A DNA stretch of 64,000 nt from Pogonophryne albipinna (taxonomy: Eukaryota; Chordata; Actinopteri; Perciformes; Artedidraconidae): assembly GCA_028583405.1 (NCBI GenBank), contig CM053258.1, positions 4,557,738-4,621,737 of the forward strand, read 5' to 3'. Each line of letters starts with the position of its first letter. The first letter of the stretch is position 1. The notes under the pieces are model-generated. The model did not search any database. It saw only the letters and a program-made list of their open reading frames with translations, and had not been told where the DNA came from. Both the position numbers and the translations under genes were made by a program. Shown here piece after piece: positions 36,301 through 51,300 of the stretch.

Positions 36301-39300
36301 ATCTCAGCTCTTACATGAGTGTTGTTTGAAGAACTGTCAGCATGTGAGTTAAAGCTAGACCTGACAGATGAGCGCAGTTGAACATAATCCAAAATGATAT
36401 TGTATTGTGTGTTTAACTTTAGTAAGTAATCAGCAGCTTCCTTTTACAGTGACAATTTGACACATATGTTAGACAAATATTTACAATTTACCCCTCTACT
36501 GTATGTTGCTGTCGATTCCACCTGTTTGTCATCTAAACAAAAGAAATACCCCAAAGACAAAAACAGTCTAATTTTACAGATTTTGCAGCCGGCTCTGTTC
36601 CCATTTAGCTTTTTCAGTTTCAGAGAATGTCATATTGATGTATTGAAATCTTTCACTGCAGGTACAGAAAGTCCTGCTCGGCTTTTCAGTCTCAAATCCA
36701 GAAGAACAAACCACATTTGGAGGAGTTTATCCCAGACTCTGTCAGCTTTTCTACCCTGCAGGACCGAAAGAAGCAACTACAGGCAAGTTTATCACTTTAT
36801 TAAGTTCAGAAATGATTTCATGTCATTAAATGTCCACCTTTTCAAATCCTGCTTTAAGCTGTGTACCACTTATGCTCCTTTTTACTTCTGAGTATCTTGT
36901 AAAACCTATAACTAAGTCATTTTCTTGCATAGTCAATCTTCACAATGTGAAATTATTGTTCTAAATGCTTTGTGAAAAACGTTTTCCCTCCTTCACAGAC
37001 TTTAAAACAGGAGACAGAGGCATCATGGTTTGAGTTTGAGCTCCAGTATTCCCAGTATTCCCAGTTCTCCCATTTGATGACCAAGGAAGATGAAGGTGAG
37101 GTGGAAAGAAACAGGGAGCAGCTGACTCAGCAGTGGAGAGGACAACAGATGTGCCTCCAGAGCAGGTAATGCACCTGATCAATAATAAAGTATTGATTCA
37201 TCTCTCACGGCATGAGAACACATTTGTAAGAAAAGGTTATTTACCTGTCCTTCCTCTGTTTGAGTAACATGTCTTCAACTTTGTCCATGCAGTTTTGTTT
37301 TGTTATTAATGTGCGGTTGAAATGTGATCATTGTCTTGAACTACATAGTCTACATATGTTATTCTAACAAGTACAAGTTGCTTTTTTTTCCATTTAGGAT
37401 GAAATCTTTGGAGAATACTGCTGACCTGATGGAATCTGCAGATGGTCACATGGTGCTGATTACTGAAAACCTGGAGCGGATCGTCAGAGAGTCTGTGGAC
37501 ATTTCCTCCTTTTCCCTGACTGATGCCAGACTGGAATCAGATTTAAAGGTACATCCAGGCTTTTTAAGACACCTAACACTTTAATTCAGATAATGACATA
37601 TGCAGAAAGTACTATTTATCCCTCTCGTGTTACCCAGGAGATGGATGACGGACTGCGGTCTGAAATGAGAAAGCTTTCAGAACGAGTTGCAGAAGAGGAA
37701 AGAACATCCCCTTCATCGCTCTGCCAGGCTCTCCACAACAGCCTTCATCACCTTCGGCAGCTCAGACAGCGGCTGGAGGAGGTTCAGGCTGCCTCTCGGG
37801 CTCTGAAATGCTTCCTGGCCACAGTAAGAGAAGTGGAGGCAGAGATCCCAGCCCTGCAGGCCAACCAGGACTCCAGAAGACAGGAACATGAGTCAGACAG
37901 GCAGCAGGAGAGACTCTCTTGGCAGGCAGCGATGCAGCAGAGGTTACAGGCTGCCAGGACCCAGTCTGATGGCGTTGACAGTACTTTAAAGGCAGTGGGG
38001 ATGACTCTGACTATGGATGGTGCCAATGTGACGTGTCAGGATGTGGTGACATCATTGTCCCAGCGAGTTCTGGAAGTCGAGAAAGAGCTGAAGACAGGCG
38101 GGAAGAGGGACGGCAAAGATGGATTCTTTTCAGTAAGAATGGAGCAAACCCAGCAGCTGAATCCTAAAGAGATACTTCAGACAACACCTGGGGAGGATTC
38201 AGCACAGCAGGGGGGAGCACAGGAGCATCTCACCGCATGTAAGATGGAAGAGCAAGCCAAAAGGAGAAAGCTGGAAGAAGATGATGATAAAAACACACTT
38301 AAGAAGGAGGAGGCTCCAACACGGAAGTCTGAAGAGGATGCGTTAAAAGACCAGAGAAGAAGAAGTAACAGCCAAGTTAAGAAAGAAGGAGAGAAGAAGA
38401 GTATGGTCCAGAGGAGGTTTGCCTTGTTGGGTTCCCTGAGGGAGATGAGAGGAGCCGCTGAGCAGCTGAGGCTACAGGAGCCCAGCCTGCCCGCGCTGCA
38501 GCACAGGTACACTGATCTCTGACAACAAACTGCTTCAAGTTGCTCAAAGTTAGGAACATATTTTAACCTAAGATGCCATGTTTGTAAAGCTGCACCACAA
38601 CATCAACATCTAAATATTCAAATGTATGAAGTTAACATTCTTTTTGTCTTGAAATGACTATAGTAATGTCAAGACAATGGTAATGGTTTTCTTTGACTCT
38701 GATAAGACTACAATGGTCAGAATTTGAGCCAACTATAATCAGAATACCTTATTAGTCCCACAGAGGGGACATGTGCATCGCTACAGCAGAAAAGAGCCAA
38801 AGACAGCTTAATGTTACTTAAAAGCTAGCCAATAACTAATTAAACAGGATAATGTCGTCTTAGTATGACCAAAACCAGCCAGGACATTTGACTCAGGATT
38901 AAGACTAAATACAAAAATAGCTGACAAAATGAACCTGTGTAAGCAATGCCTTACTGGTGTACTGAAACGATGACTCTTAACCATGTCTGCCTCTGTACAA
39001 TAATAATGTTGGAACTCCCTGCAGGACTCGTGCATTGACAGAGCTGGAAAGTCGACTTGCTGGACACCTCGCTGAGCTGCAGCACATCCGAGAGGAATCC
39101 TCACAGTCTGATGTGAGTCAGACCAGAGAGGCCGAGGAGCTCTGGGAGGAGGCCACAAAAGCTGTAACTGAACGGTAAGGGAGGAGATTCAGTCCTCTGT
39201 GATTCATTTACATATCAGAGCCTTCTCCATCGCTGGCCCCAATCTCACCATGTTCAAAGCACAAATCAAAACTCTGCTGTTAATCTGTAATTCATGTTGT

Positions 39301-42300
39301 GTTTTATATATTTTAAGCGTGTTGTTTTAATGATGTTTTTGTGATTTTTTACTCTGTAAAGTGTCCTTGAGTTTCAAGAAAAGCACTGTATAAATAAAAT
39401 GCATTATTATTATTATTATCAAACGTTATATCTTAGCTGAGTTGGTTGAATGTGTGTGTTGTGTTATCACGTGCAGGCTGGAGCAGTGTAACACGCTCAC
39501 AGAGCTGCTGAAGAGGTTTCAGAGCATCCGTGGGGATCTGAGCGGGAAACTGCAGAGGGCGGAGAGCACCATCAGTGAGCAAGCGTCCTACATGGGGAGA
39601 GAGAACCTGCAGAGACTACACACTAAGGTATACCCCTGTTCCATTTGCATTGAAACCTAACTTGCAAATAAAGTGAAATCAAGATAGATTTTTCGTGGCT
39701 CTGGTTCTTCCTAACCCTAACCCAGGCTGACCCAGGAAACGGTAACCACTGTACATAACTCATTGAACTCCTCCCCCTCTAACCTCCCCATCCCTTCTCC
39801 GTGTCCTAAGACCCCCGACCCCACCCAGGGTACATACCCCAACCTCATCCCCTACCCTGACCCCAAGTCATTCTGCCCTACTCAGGGCTCCTACTCAAAC
39901 CTTGTCCTCAACAGTTCAGTTAAGTGTATTTTATATGTGTGTGTGTGTGTGTGGTGTCTCAGGTCCAGGACACTAAATCAGAGCTGATCGGCCTGGGTGA
40001 TGGTATAGAGGAGGTCCGCAGCGTCTGCAGGCAGCTTCACACTCATCTGCGTCAGATCCCAGAATGCACCATGATCCCATTTGAGGACGAAGCGGATGCT
40101 CTCATGGACCGCTGGCTGGATGTGAGTTTCAGTCACTTTTCGTTTTTTGAAAAGCTTAGGCTGATGTTAAATTATGATTTTGAAAATTATCTATCACAGA
40201 AGTAATTCAATTTCGGAAGATTTCGGAATTATCTTTCAATTCTCTTGCAGATTATTCATTATTTTATGTACTGTTATTAAAGCAAGATTTACTACACAAA
40301 TAGTTTTTACCCCACTGTTTTATCTGCTGCTGCTCTCATATGTAAAGTAAAGCGTTTCGTTTATGTTTGCGATCATACATTGCAATTATTGAATTTCTAA
40401 GGTCTTATGTTGAGTTGGGTTGTGTGTTGTAAGATCGGTGCTAGCATTCATTTCAAATACAATTCTTGCAGATATCAGAGAGAACAGATTCCCACCTGGA
40501 AAGCCTGCCTCGGGGCTTGACTCTGTGGGATGGGGTCCTGCAGCTGGGGGAGGAGGTGGAGAGGTGGACAGCCAATAAACTAGCAGCATTTGCTGAGTGT
40601 CCGTCCTTTCAGACAGAAGAAGACATCAGTGCCTTGCAGGTAGACAGCATCCCTTATTCGTTCTGTAATACATAGGTTTGGACCCAATTTTTAGCAAGAT
40701 TCCTTGTTTGCTTTAAACATTGATCTTCTCCCTCTGACTGTCTCCAGAATGAGATTGTGACCCAAGAGAAGAATATGGAGCATTTCCATCAAAGAGCCAC
40801 AGAGATTCAGGCACTGCTTCAAAGCACAGAGCCCCCTCTGGAGCTTCAGGTACAGCTTCTGATATAATGCTTACAGACACAGTTGATCGGATCGAGTTAG
40901 AACACGTCTCTTGATTGTTTTTCTTTGTCTACGGTAGGTGGTGGAGACCCAGATGAGGAAGAAGACAGAGCAGCTGCAGGAGCTTGTTTCTGAAGCGGAG
41001 GACGTTTACAGGCAGATGGTGGCTGCCAAGGGACAAATCACTGTCAGGATGGCAGAGTGCTTCAGCTCCCTCCAGAAGATTCAGGACTCCCTCCTCACTC
41101 TCACTGGTGCAGATGTAGCAGCGGTCCTTGCCAAACTTAAGGTTAAAAAAGTTTGTATGTGTTGTAAAGTGTACTACGCACTTGAATAATATATATGTCA
41201 TTTAAAAAAAAAGTTACTAGTATGTTTAAAATCAAAACTATTTAAGAAAGCTATGATATTATGAATCTACACATAGTGGAGTACAAAGCTAGCTTTTTAG
41301 TAGACTTAATAGCTTTTAAAATGCTTATCACCATCAATATCTTATGTTTCTCTACAGGATCTGCTGTTTGAGCTCCAGGCGCAGGACGAGCAGGCGGAGA
41401 GTGTGCAGGAGGATCTGAATGTTATGGCCTCCATAGCGAGTCCGGTCATTCTGCAGAGTCTGTCTGCAGACGGGGTTCAGCTGCAGGAGAAAGTTAGAAA
41501 CACCCAGCAGCTCTTTTCTGAGGCGGAAGAGCAGACTGTGAGGAATATCCAGGATCTGGACAGGTAACCTTCATGTGATGTAAAGCTTTGTCTAAAGCTA
41601 CTTGGTTACATAACTGTATTTTGAAATGTGTTTATCATGAATTTGTATAAAGACACAAAGAAATCAAAACCAGACATAGTAGCTAACGAGGATATTTTGA
41701 TATATGGCCATTGGCCAATTCTTACACTATAACCAGACTTATTTTAGAAACTCTGTTACAAATTGGGTCAATGGAACAAGTTAAACTCGTGTTGTACTAC
41801 TCTGTGGCGGTACCACTTCTCACTGTTGATTTTATTGACAGTGTATCATGGTTACAGCACATATGAGTCTGTCATGTGAATGCCTGCATTTACACTGTGT
41901 GTGTGTTCTAGGCTGCAAAGGGAGAGTGAGCATATACGACAGTGGTTGGAGGGCGCTGAGGAAAAAGCAGCGAAAGACGAGGATCTAAGTGTCCTGCAGG
42001 AGGAAGCGCTTCAACAAAGGTAAGCTTTGTTTTCTGATTCCACATGACAAGTGACAAGATTTCCCCCTCTAATAATAACTGAGCATCAACTCTGCACTGT
42101 TTTCCCTGCAGGGTGAGGACAGAGGAGCTCAATCAGCTTGTGTCCTCCTTGCAGAGCAGCAACCTTCAGCAGTGTGCTGTGGTGGAGCAGAGCAGGAAAC
42201 TGCTCCAACAATACCACAACTTCCTACAGGGCTCCACGGAGGAGCAGAGCTCTCTGAGCAGGGAGGAGGTTCAGACTCCTCTGAAGTCCACTCAACCCTC

Positions 42301-45300
42301 TGATGGAGATCTGAGAGGAACTGTTGATTCTCCGCTTGGTGAAAACCTCTCCACAAAGAGTCCGGTAAAGTGTCATCTAATAAGAAAATATTATTACATT
42401 ATTACAGACTGAGCCTGCCCCATTTTTTGGACATTCTACAAAAAGGCAAAACTTATTATGTTAGCTTAACTAGCAACTATCTTTGTTTTCATGTAGTTTT
42501 TAAGTGGCAGTTGTTATAGCAGTGTGTATTGTTATACAGAGGGTGTGGCAGTGTTCTGTGGTTTATTTACTTTCACATTTGTTTACACTTCTTTAATAAG
42601 GAGTGCCCATGTGTCGTTGGTGAACAGGTTTTGTAATGATGTATTAGTTTGGATAAATCAAAATAGATACTCATCAACACGGTCCCTGCAGATCATTGTG
42701 ATTGTGTTTTAACAGTTATCATATTATATCATATTTTAGATAATTGATCAGAGTGGCATTAGAATGCAAACCTTAAAAATCCAGTTGTATGAAACTAATA
42801 TTCAACCAATCTTCACTTTTTTGTGTTAAAATTATCTTTGAAATCAATTTAAATGAACACATTTGGAACATGTCAGGTCGGGTCAATGAACGGAGACTTG
42901 AGCGCATCTGATTTGTTGTAGAATCGCCGGTTTAGTCTCTGAAATCTTACACAGTATACACGCCCTCTGAGTGACGCTTGGTGTGTCTTAAATGTCCACA
43001 GGGTGTGTGTCCCCGCCTCGAGGAAGTTGTGTGTAATGAGGAACAGCTTGGCCAGTCCCTGCAGGCTGTCAATCATAAACTGACATCCCTGCAGGAAAAG
43101 ATGTCCGCCTGTCAAGCTCAGAAAGAAAGCTCCGCTGCTCTGATCACTGATGCACCGGCTCTGGAGGTGAGGTCCATTAAGTCAACTGACTTTGTGAATC
43201 ATGAACAAGCTTTGTTACATTTTTTATTTCACATTCTTTAGGTATTGAAACAATGAACAATGTGAAGATGATTGAGAGTTTCCCAACATTAAGTCATCTG
43301 TCTTGTATCACTATTTATCTGTGTTTATCTGTAATTTTTTAGGCTTTGTTACATGAAGTAACCGACATAGAAAAATATCTTTCACAAATTGCAACACTCA
43401 AGGACACCATTACAGCCATTTCTACAGCTGAGGCCCAGGCCAGCCTCTCACAGGAAATCAGCAACCTGCAAAACCACCAGAGGGCGCTAGACAGCAGCAT
43501 CAGAGAAAAACTGGCACTGCTCACAGAAAACTCACTTCCTGCTCACAACAAGACTTTAACTCGGCAAGAGAACATTGAACCATTGCAGACGGACACTATC
43601 TTAACCCAGGACTCACAATTTCCAGCTATTGGCAAAGACACTTCGGAAGAAATCAAATCAACACACAGTGTCACAACTCTAGTTGGATCCCAAGCGACAG
43701 AACTAGACCACTTCCCCCTTTCTACCCCTCAGAATGTGTCTGAACATCTAGCAGCACAATCGGTTACAGATGCTCAAGAACAAGAGACGCAGTTAGGTGT
43801 AACACAGAAGAAAGTGTTTACCATAGTGTTGGACATGGAGCCACACCACATGCAGGAAAATGACAGTGTTGGCACAGCGCAATCTGAGACATTGACAACA
43901 GTTACTGGTGCTCAAGAAAAGAGGGAATGCTGTGAGGATATCAGTGTGAGTCCAGCTAAAGTGTTTACAATAGTGCTGGACATGGAGATGCCTGACTTCC
44001 AGCCACAAGACAACGTACACATGTCAAGTAGTTCTTGAGAATAAATCCAGAGTCTCTTCAACATTAGATGAGACAGACTTGAACATCCATTATTTAAAGA
44101 GCCATGCATTAAATGAGCCTCAAGTGGAGGACACCCTGACCCCAATTGTGTTAAAGGAAATGGAGGATTCTAAAGGTGCCAAAGTATCATGCAAAGAAAA
44201 GTCACAAACCAATCCATTCATGCAAAATGAGGAGTTGAATCCCTCCAAATCATGCGGTGTTGTAACTGAATGTGAGCTCACAGGTGCACATGCAGCAGAA
44301 ACAACATGTCCGGATGTGAAACAAGAAGAAATTACAACATTTTGTCGCGTTGAGAAGCAAACAATGAACTCAGTCTCGTCCGCGGTGGAGGGAGAAGCCT
44401 TACCTGACAAACAAACACCTGCTGCAGACATTAAACAGCTGACTGCTGCTGACACTGCTCAGAGCACAGGTACAGGACAGTGTGAGAGGGAAGAGGGAGG
44501 GAACACAGGAGGAGAGACGAAACCTGAACAACCCCAGGCCAAAGCTTTCGAAGTGCCAAAAAGACGATACAAAGCTAGGCTGCTGTTTGAAGGAAGTGAA
44601 TGGAAGGTACCTGCATCGCTGGAGGACACAGAGGGGACACAGGGACAGGTAGATGTCATATTAAACGTTTTTTACGAGCCACAAAACCTGTGTAGCGCAC
44701 ATTATCACATGAGGGTGATTAACTAACAGTTGGTACATTGGTCATATAGCACCTAAATATTGACACTGCTTTTGAGAAGGAGACAGTATGACATATATAC
44801 CTTTTGCTCTTTTCCCCTGAGCAAATCAGAAACCTGCTGCAAGTGTTTTCAAATCCTCTTCCCGCTCTACCTGAACCCTCCTCTCAGACACACTGTGGTC
44901 ATGCCTAAAGTATTTCCCAGGACACCTCCCCCGTTGTAGATACCTTGCTGCTTGTGTCGTGTTTTGTAGCCCGTCCTGTCTATCAGAGTTCTAAAAGATC
45001 ACTTGTATCTTTAGAGAAACAGGGGAGGAAGCACTTTATAGATTAAAAGACTTGGTGATTCTCCCTCGGGGCAGACTGCTCCCACCCAGGCACATTCTTC
45101 TGTTAACTGTACTGACTCGCCGAGCTACCGGCTACATTGTAATATTTACCACTGCAGGGACAGGGAAACGGCAGGAAGCTCTGTTATTATCTGTGGACAA
45201 ACACAGGGAAGCAGGAGGCTAACATGTGACACTGTCTTCTGTGTCTGTAGCTGCAGATGGAGGACAGCATGGAGCCTGAGAGGACAGCTGGGGGGGCGTC

Positions 45301-48300
45301 AGGTGAATCACCAGAGTCCTTCAAACCCAAGTCCACCATGCAGGATGTTTTGTCAGAGATCCAGAGCTTGGTGGAAAAAAGCAACATAATAAATGTGAGT
45401 ATTAACTTTTTTCTTTTCCTTTTTGTCACGGCTTGTTGCACATGTCTCAGAGTTAGAGCTACTGGAGGCTTGTTATGTTGCTCAACTGTTTGTCAATAAA
45501 CTGTCAGATCTTATGTGTATATAAAAATCTATCTGAATTGATTTGGTTTTAGAAGTTTGTGTGAAAAACAGGTTATTTTGTTAGGTTAGTGGCACTGGTG
45601 TGTTTCCTGTAGTTGCACACATTACCTGTAATAAGCATAACAATGAAAATCCCATTTTTAAACATATGAGTTTCTGATTTTCAACATAGCTGCATAGATC
45701 AAAAGTGTCCAGACAGGCCAAGAAGTGTTATCTGTGAAACAGGGGACCGATAAGAGCAGCAGTGTTATGATGGATGATTGTGTATATATTCCCTTGATGC
45801 TTCTGACACGAAGGTCCACAGGATGGACCAACGAGCTACAATAACTTCCTGCAGGGTCATTAGTGGGAATAATTACTCACAAAATACACAGTCTCTCCCT
45901 TACACTAACACAGGTTGACTCGTTTTTTGATGCCAAGTGTGATAGTGTTTAATTTTAGATAGATTATTTATCATATTGACAAGTATAACTTTAAAAAGAG
46001 AGAACTTAAAGTAAATCAAACAATCTAAGCTTGAAACAGAAAATATATGACTTTTATTATCATTTGAATCACTTTCAAAGCTATAATACAAAACATGTCC
46101 TAGTTACAGTTTTCAAATATGAGGATTGGACTGTTTTTTTTGTTAGATGTATACATACATGGATTATAACATTTTCTACACCATAAGATCAAGATCAATA
46201 AATCATGAACATATTCTGTAGATTAACTAGCATACATTGTTTTACACTTTTTCTTCGTGAATAACTTGCCAAATATTTTCAATTTGTTTGTGATCATAGC
46301 GAGACCCACACATTGATTTGAATTGGTACCTGAAGTCCTCTCCTGGTGAGCCAGAGATCCGATTGGTACGAACTGTTCAAAAGGTTCTGGCATGCCGCTA
46401 TCAACCAGCACGACTCGATGTCCACACGATGACCGAACAGCTGCAGGAGGCAGAGGTATGGCACGTCTGTTAAGCCCTTTTCCTCATTTATTTCACGTGA
46501 TCTTATCTGATGTCTGTTCTCTCCGCTATAGGACTACAGGTTCCGTGTGCAGGAGCAAGTTGCTACTATGAAAAGCATGCGCAGTGCGGGTATTTGTGAC
46601 CCTGAAGCCCTGAAAAGAGTGGAGGGGCAGTGGAGCGCTGCCCTGCTCGACGCCTCGGCCACAGTGCAGGTCAAAGCAGCTCAGCTGGACCAGGTCCAAC
46701 AGTACCACAAACAGATGAGGATCACCAGAGCTTTCCTGGAGGTTGTAGCAGCTGAGAAGGACAAGATGGCCTTGTGAGTAATTGTTTGATTTAAAAGTGA
46801 GCATTAACTCTACATACAATCCTGTTTGTTTGTGTACCACTTACAATACATTTTCTTTTGTTGTGTTTTTTTCCTTCAGAGGCTCTCTGGGTAGCAGTGC
46901 CCTTCAAGCGGACAGACTCAACGCCCTGCTTCAAACCATGGTGAAGAAAAGAGACATAATGGAAAAGCTCCTGCAGTTGAGTAGCCAATTTTCGGTCCAT
47001 TTGAGCGACGCTGAGAGTTCGGGTGCTCTTTCAGCCCAGCTCGGAGATGTCCAGGAGGAATGGAAGCTTTTAGAAGGAAGCATCCAAAGAGCTCTTCAAC
47101 ATGCCTCAAGCTCCACCTCTCAGTCCTCGCTTTTATTACAAGAAGCCGAACAGCTTAAAGCCAAGCTGGAAGCTCTATGGGAATCCAGCTTTCAAAGCCA
47201 TGACAACAAAAGCGCTTTAGAAGTTGTTTGTCTGACAACAGACCTTAAACTGTACAACCAGCTTTATGTGCACTTACAGTCCCAGACAGACACTCTCGTC
47301 CATTTCTCTCTGGGTCAGAAAGAGAATGATGAAATCAAACTTAGTCTTCAGGAACTAGGGTCTTTGCTAAGTGTCACCAAAAGCAAGCTTGGCACTTCCT
47401 CAACCAGCAGTGGCGACGTTTCCTCCGCTAAAATCAGCAAGCAACTACAAGACTTGATCATTGGGGCCAAGCAGGCAGAAAACCACATCTCCATCGGGAA
47501 GAAGTTAGCCCTTTTCCCCGAGGTGGCCCGTATTCAGATTGTCGAGATGAAGAAATTTCAGACTGATATTTGGTTTAGAAGGTCCAAGATGCAGGTGGAA
47601 GTTGAGCAGATTAAAGAGACACTCTCTGATAAGGAAAAGGACGAAAGTGACCAAGAGTTAAAGACAATAGAAGACCTCTATGAAGCCATCGCTGACAGCT
47701 TGGATCATGTTCTCAACACCATGAAGAAGAGTCTGCAGGAGAGGGAGAAACTGTTGAGCCAGCTTGCTAGCATGGAAGCCTGGCTAGCACAAACACATGC
47801 CGAAAGAGACCCCTGCACCCAGGTTGAGAATATTTCAAAAGCTGACACCAGGAAGCTGGAGAGCAAGCTGAAAAGTCATACATTAGCCACAGTGGAGATA
47901 GAGAGCCAACTTAAAGACGTAGAAGCAATGGCAGACAGTTGCAGGGAAATAGCTGTCGGGTTGAGTCCAGGAGAGAGCCGCTACCTCGTCAACAGGATGT
48001 CAGGACTCCGCACAGAGTTAGAGGGATTGCTAGCTCATGAAAAGGCAGCCTGCTGGGAACTAGAAGAGCTGATTCATGAGCGAACCACTTCGGATGAAGA
48101 GCTATCAACTATCCAGGCTAGTTTAAAGCAAATATCCACAGATTTGGAGCAGCAAAGATTCCCTTTAACGCAGGAAACCCTTACAACATGCGCACATTTG
48201 AAGCACATGCTAATAGAGCATCAGTGTCAAGTACAGGAGCTGCAGCACTGTCAGGAGGCCAGGAGATGTTCGCTGCTGTGCACCATTGGCGAACTGCAAG

Positions 48301-51300
48301 ACCAGTGCAAAGCTCTCAGTATTAATGCCATTGAGCAAGACAAATATCTGCACCTCAGGAGACAAATGGAGGAATCCAGGGACATCGCCGAAGAGCAAAT
48401 CCAGCGTGCCAAAGATAAGACGATCAGTGTGGGTGAGAGGGTCAGACTCTGCCAAACACTCTTGGTTGAACTTCCCCTGATGAAGACGCAGTGTCAGGAA
48501 GCAGCAGACCAGCTGGAGGCCATAGCTCAGGAGTTGTACCCGTCTGAGTCTGATTCAGAGAAGCAGAGGATCCGCAGCACTGTGGAAACGTTAGTCTCCT
48601 GGGAGCATTCGGTCGCAGATGATATCAAAAACCTCGAGGCCAAGCTTCTGCTAGGTCTGCGGTTCTCCTCCGAGCTTCCTGCCTTAATAGAGCTCTTCCT
48701 GACAACACGAGACGAGTTGCAGCGAGCCGAACCGGTAACTCCAGATGAGAAAGCCATAGATATTGCACTCAGAAGGAACTGGATTATTTGGAGGAATATG
48801 GAGTCTGGGATGAGGGTGTTGGGAGGCCTGGGGCGGAAAGAAAAAGTGAACCTGAAGAGCTACGAGGAACTTTACTCTCTTAGGGAGGCAGCCATGCAAG
48901 AGTGCCACTTAAGAATGGTAAGCTTACATCCATTGAAAATCATACTTTTGTGTTTTTGTTTCTCTAAACTGTGCTTGATCGTGTGACATGTATCCAACAG
49001 GAGAGTTTATGCCAGGCGAGAGAATCCTTGAAAGATTACCAGTGGGCGGCTCAGGGAGCAATAGGCTTCCTTCATAATGCAGAGGCCACTTTCCTATCAG
49101 CTCCTGGAGGCTTTCTGGACTGCACTGAGGAGCAAAGGCAGACTCACCAGGCTCTGGAGGCTCTTGAAGACGGATTTCAGGCTCACATCTGCCACCTTGT
49201 GGAGCTGGTGCCCCAACAGCCCTGCCTGTCCCGCCCCAAGACGGAGCAGCTCCACATCTGCATCCTCAGTCAGCTATTGGTGGGACGAGCCATACTGGAG
49301 GCCCAAGCTCAGCTCAGGCTGGAGTCCTTGCAGAGGTAATGCTCTTGATTCGTTGAAGTGTGTCATTATGTCTCAGTTTTTCTAAGTAAAACAACTAAAA
49401 GACACTTTTCTCACAGGTGTGAAATTAGACAGCTGAGCCACAGAAAGTGCCATGAAGACATACGTCAGCGCCTCTCAGGATTCGAAGCCAAGCTTTCAGA
49501 ATGTGCTGCAAAACAAGTCACGTCATATGACAAATGTGTGGCCCAACAAAGAGAAGCAAAGGTAGGTTTGATGCAGTTGTATAATTATGGATTTGTCTAC
49601 ATATTGGATCGTCTCAAACCTTGCACTACATAGATTTACAAATATAACATTTCAAAATACAGTACTTTTTATGACCAAATACCAGCAATACAAAAAAAAG
49701 CGGACTATTTTCCATTAGCTTTTTAAGCTATAAAAGCACCCCTTGCCACCCAGCCTTTTTTTGACATGTAACAGGAGGACTGCCTGATTCAAACTGACAT
49801 CTTCACTTCATTTCATCCCTACGCAAAGCTCTTGATGGAAGGTCTCCGCAGCCTGGCAGGGAAGATAGAAGAGCTGAGAGCCGGCTGTCCGATGCAGGGC
49901 TGTGGAGTCGGAAAGGACGGCGAGCTTGGCGCCCTCTGGAGGCGCTGGGTGTCATTACGCCGTGGGGTCGGCCTCCTCATGGCGCACACAGAACAGAAAG
50001 GAGAGGAATGGAAGGACATCACTACAAGTGTGAGTTCTCGCTACAACATTTTAATTTTGAAACATTTGTATACTAATATGACCTAATGTACCTTAATATA
50101 AATGAAAGTGAAATTCAACATGTTTTTCATGTGGGCGCGCTTACATAAATGAAACTTTCTATTAGAGCCAGTCTCAAAATTCCCACTTCACTTAGAAAAG
50201 GTTTACTATTTTAAGTGCCTTTCAATATTTTCTTAGACAACATTGAGTTATTGCTGCAAAACAAACCCAAACTACGTATAGGATATATATATATAAATAT
50301 ATTGAGTATTAAATTCAATTTTCTACAGATGGAGCAGTGTTGCAGCTCTTTGGCCGCTCTCCAGGCTGACGTTCCTGACTCCTCCACTGTGAACTTCACT
50401 GAGGAGGAGCCTCTGGAGCTCCTGGCCCAGGCGGAGAGGCACCAGACTGGACTGGAGCAGGAGCAGCAGGCCTTAGCCTCCCTGGAGCACCGACTGGAGC
50501 ACGCACTCAGCCTATCCAGCTCCCAGGTGCCCATCAGCCCTGGACCTGTGGGCAAAACACTAGTGAAGATCCAAGAGAATGTCAGGAGGTGGGGTTTGTT
50601 CAACACACATGTGGATAGTACTCACTTGTTGATGTCAGAGATGCTGAGATGATTACCATCACTTCAGTCACGTGCTTTTATCACATGGCAATACTTATTG
50701 ATGTATAATGTTGTGTTTTTATAATTGTTATGCTATGACGTTTGTATTTTGTGTTTGCTTTGTACAGCCCTTCGAGGCATTTCTTGTGATTTGGGGCTAT
50801 ATAATACATTTTGATTTGATTTATCCACAGCTTGAAGGAGAGAAACCTGCTGGTGGTCGCTGCAGCAAAGGCAGAGGAGAAAGAGAGAGAGCACGTCCAG
50901 GAGGAGATAGGAGAGGTGGCCCAACACATGTTGGCTCTTCTTCCCTCGCTGGAAGACTGTTCGAATCCCAGCAGACAACAGGTCAGACACTTTTTCTGTG
51001 CATTGGAGTGCAAGCTTGACATTGGGGTATAAGATGTTTGAGTGACTCAAAAGCAAAAAATATGACATTTTCATTTGAGCAAAAATATTGAACTAGAGAG
51101 ATGTAACGTCTTTCAATCTATTTTAATTGCATATGTCTGTTATGATGAAATGGTTGCAGTTCTAAGTACAATTTTAATGTATGTAAGATCAATTCTTAAA
51201 TGTCAGGAACTGCTTTGAAGTGTCAGTGAGAAATGTACATTTTGTTCACCGGCGTTTTTTGTCAAATCCACATGTAGCTTCCATAATTAGATTTAAGGCC

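Noticed and set aside
44016..44050. A tiny intron that would rescue the frame in syne2 exon 41 (GTACAC to CCAG)
   Set aside because: It would be about 35 nt, below the size vertebrate introns normally reach, so a single-base indel is more likely.
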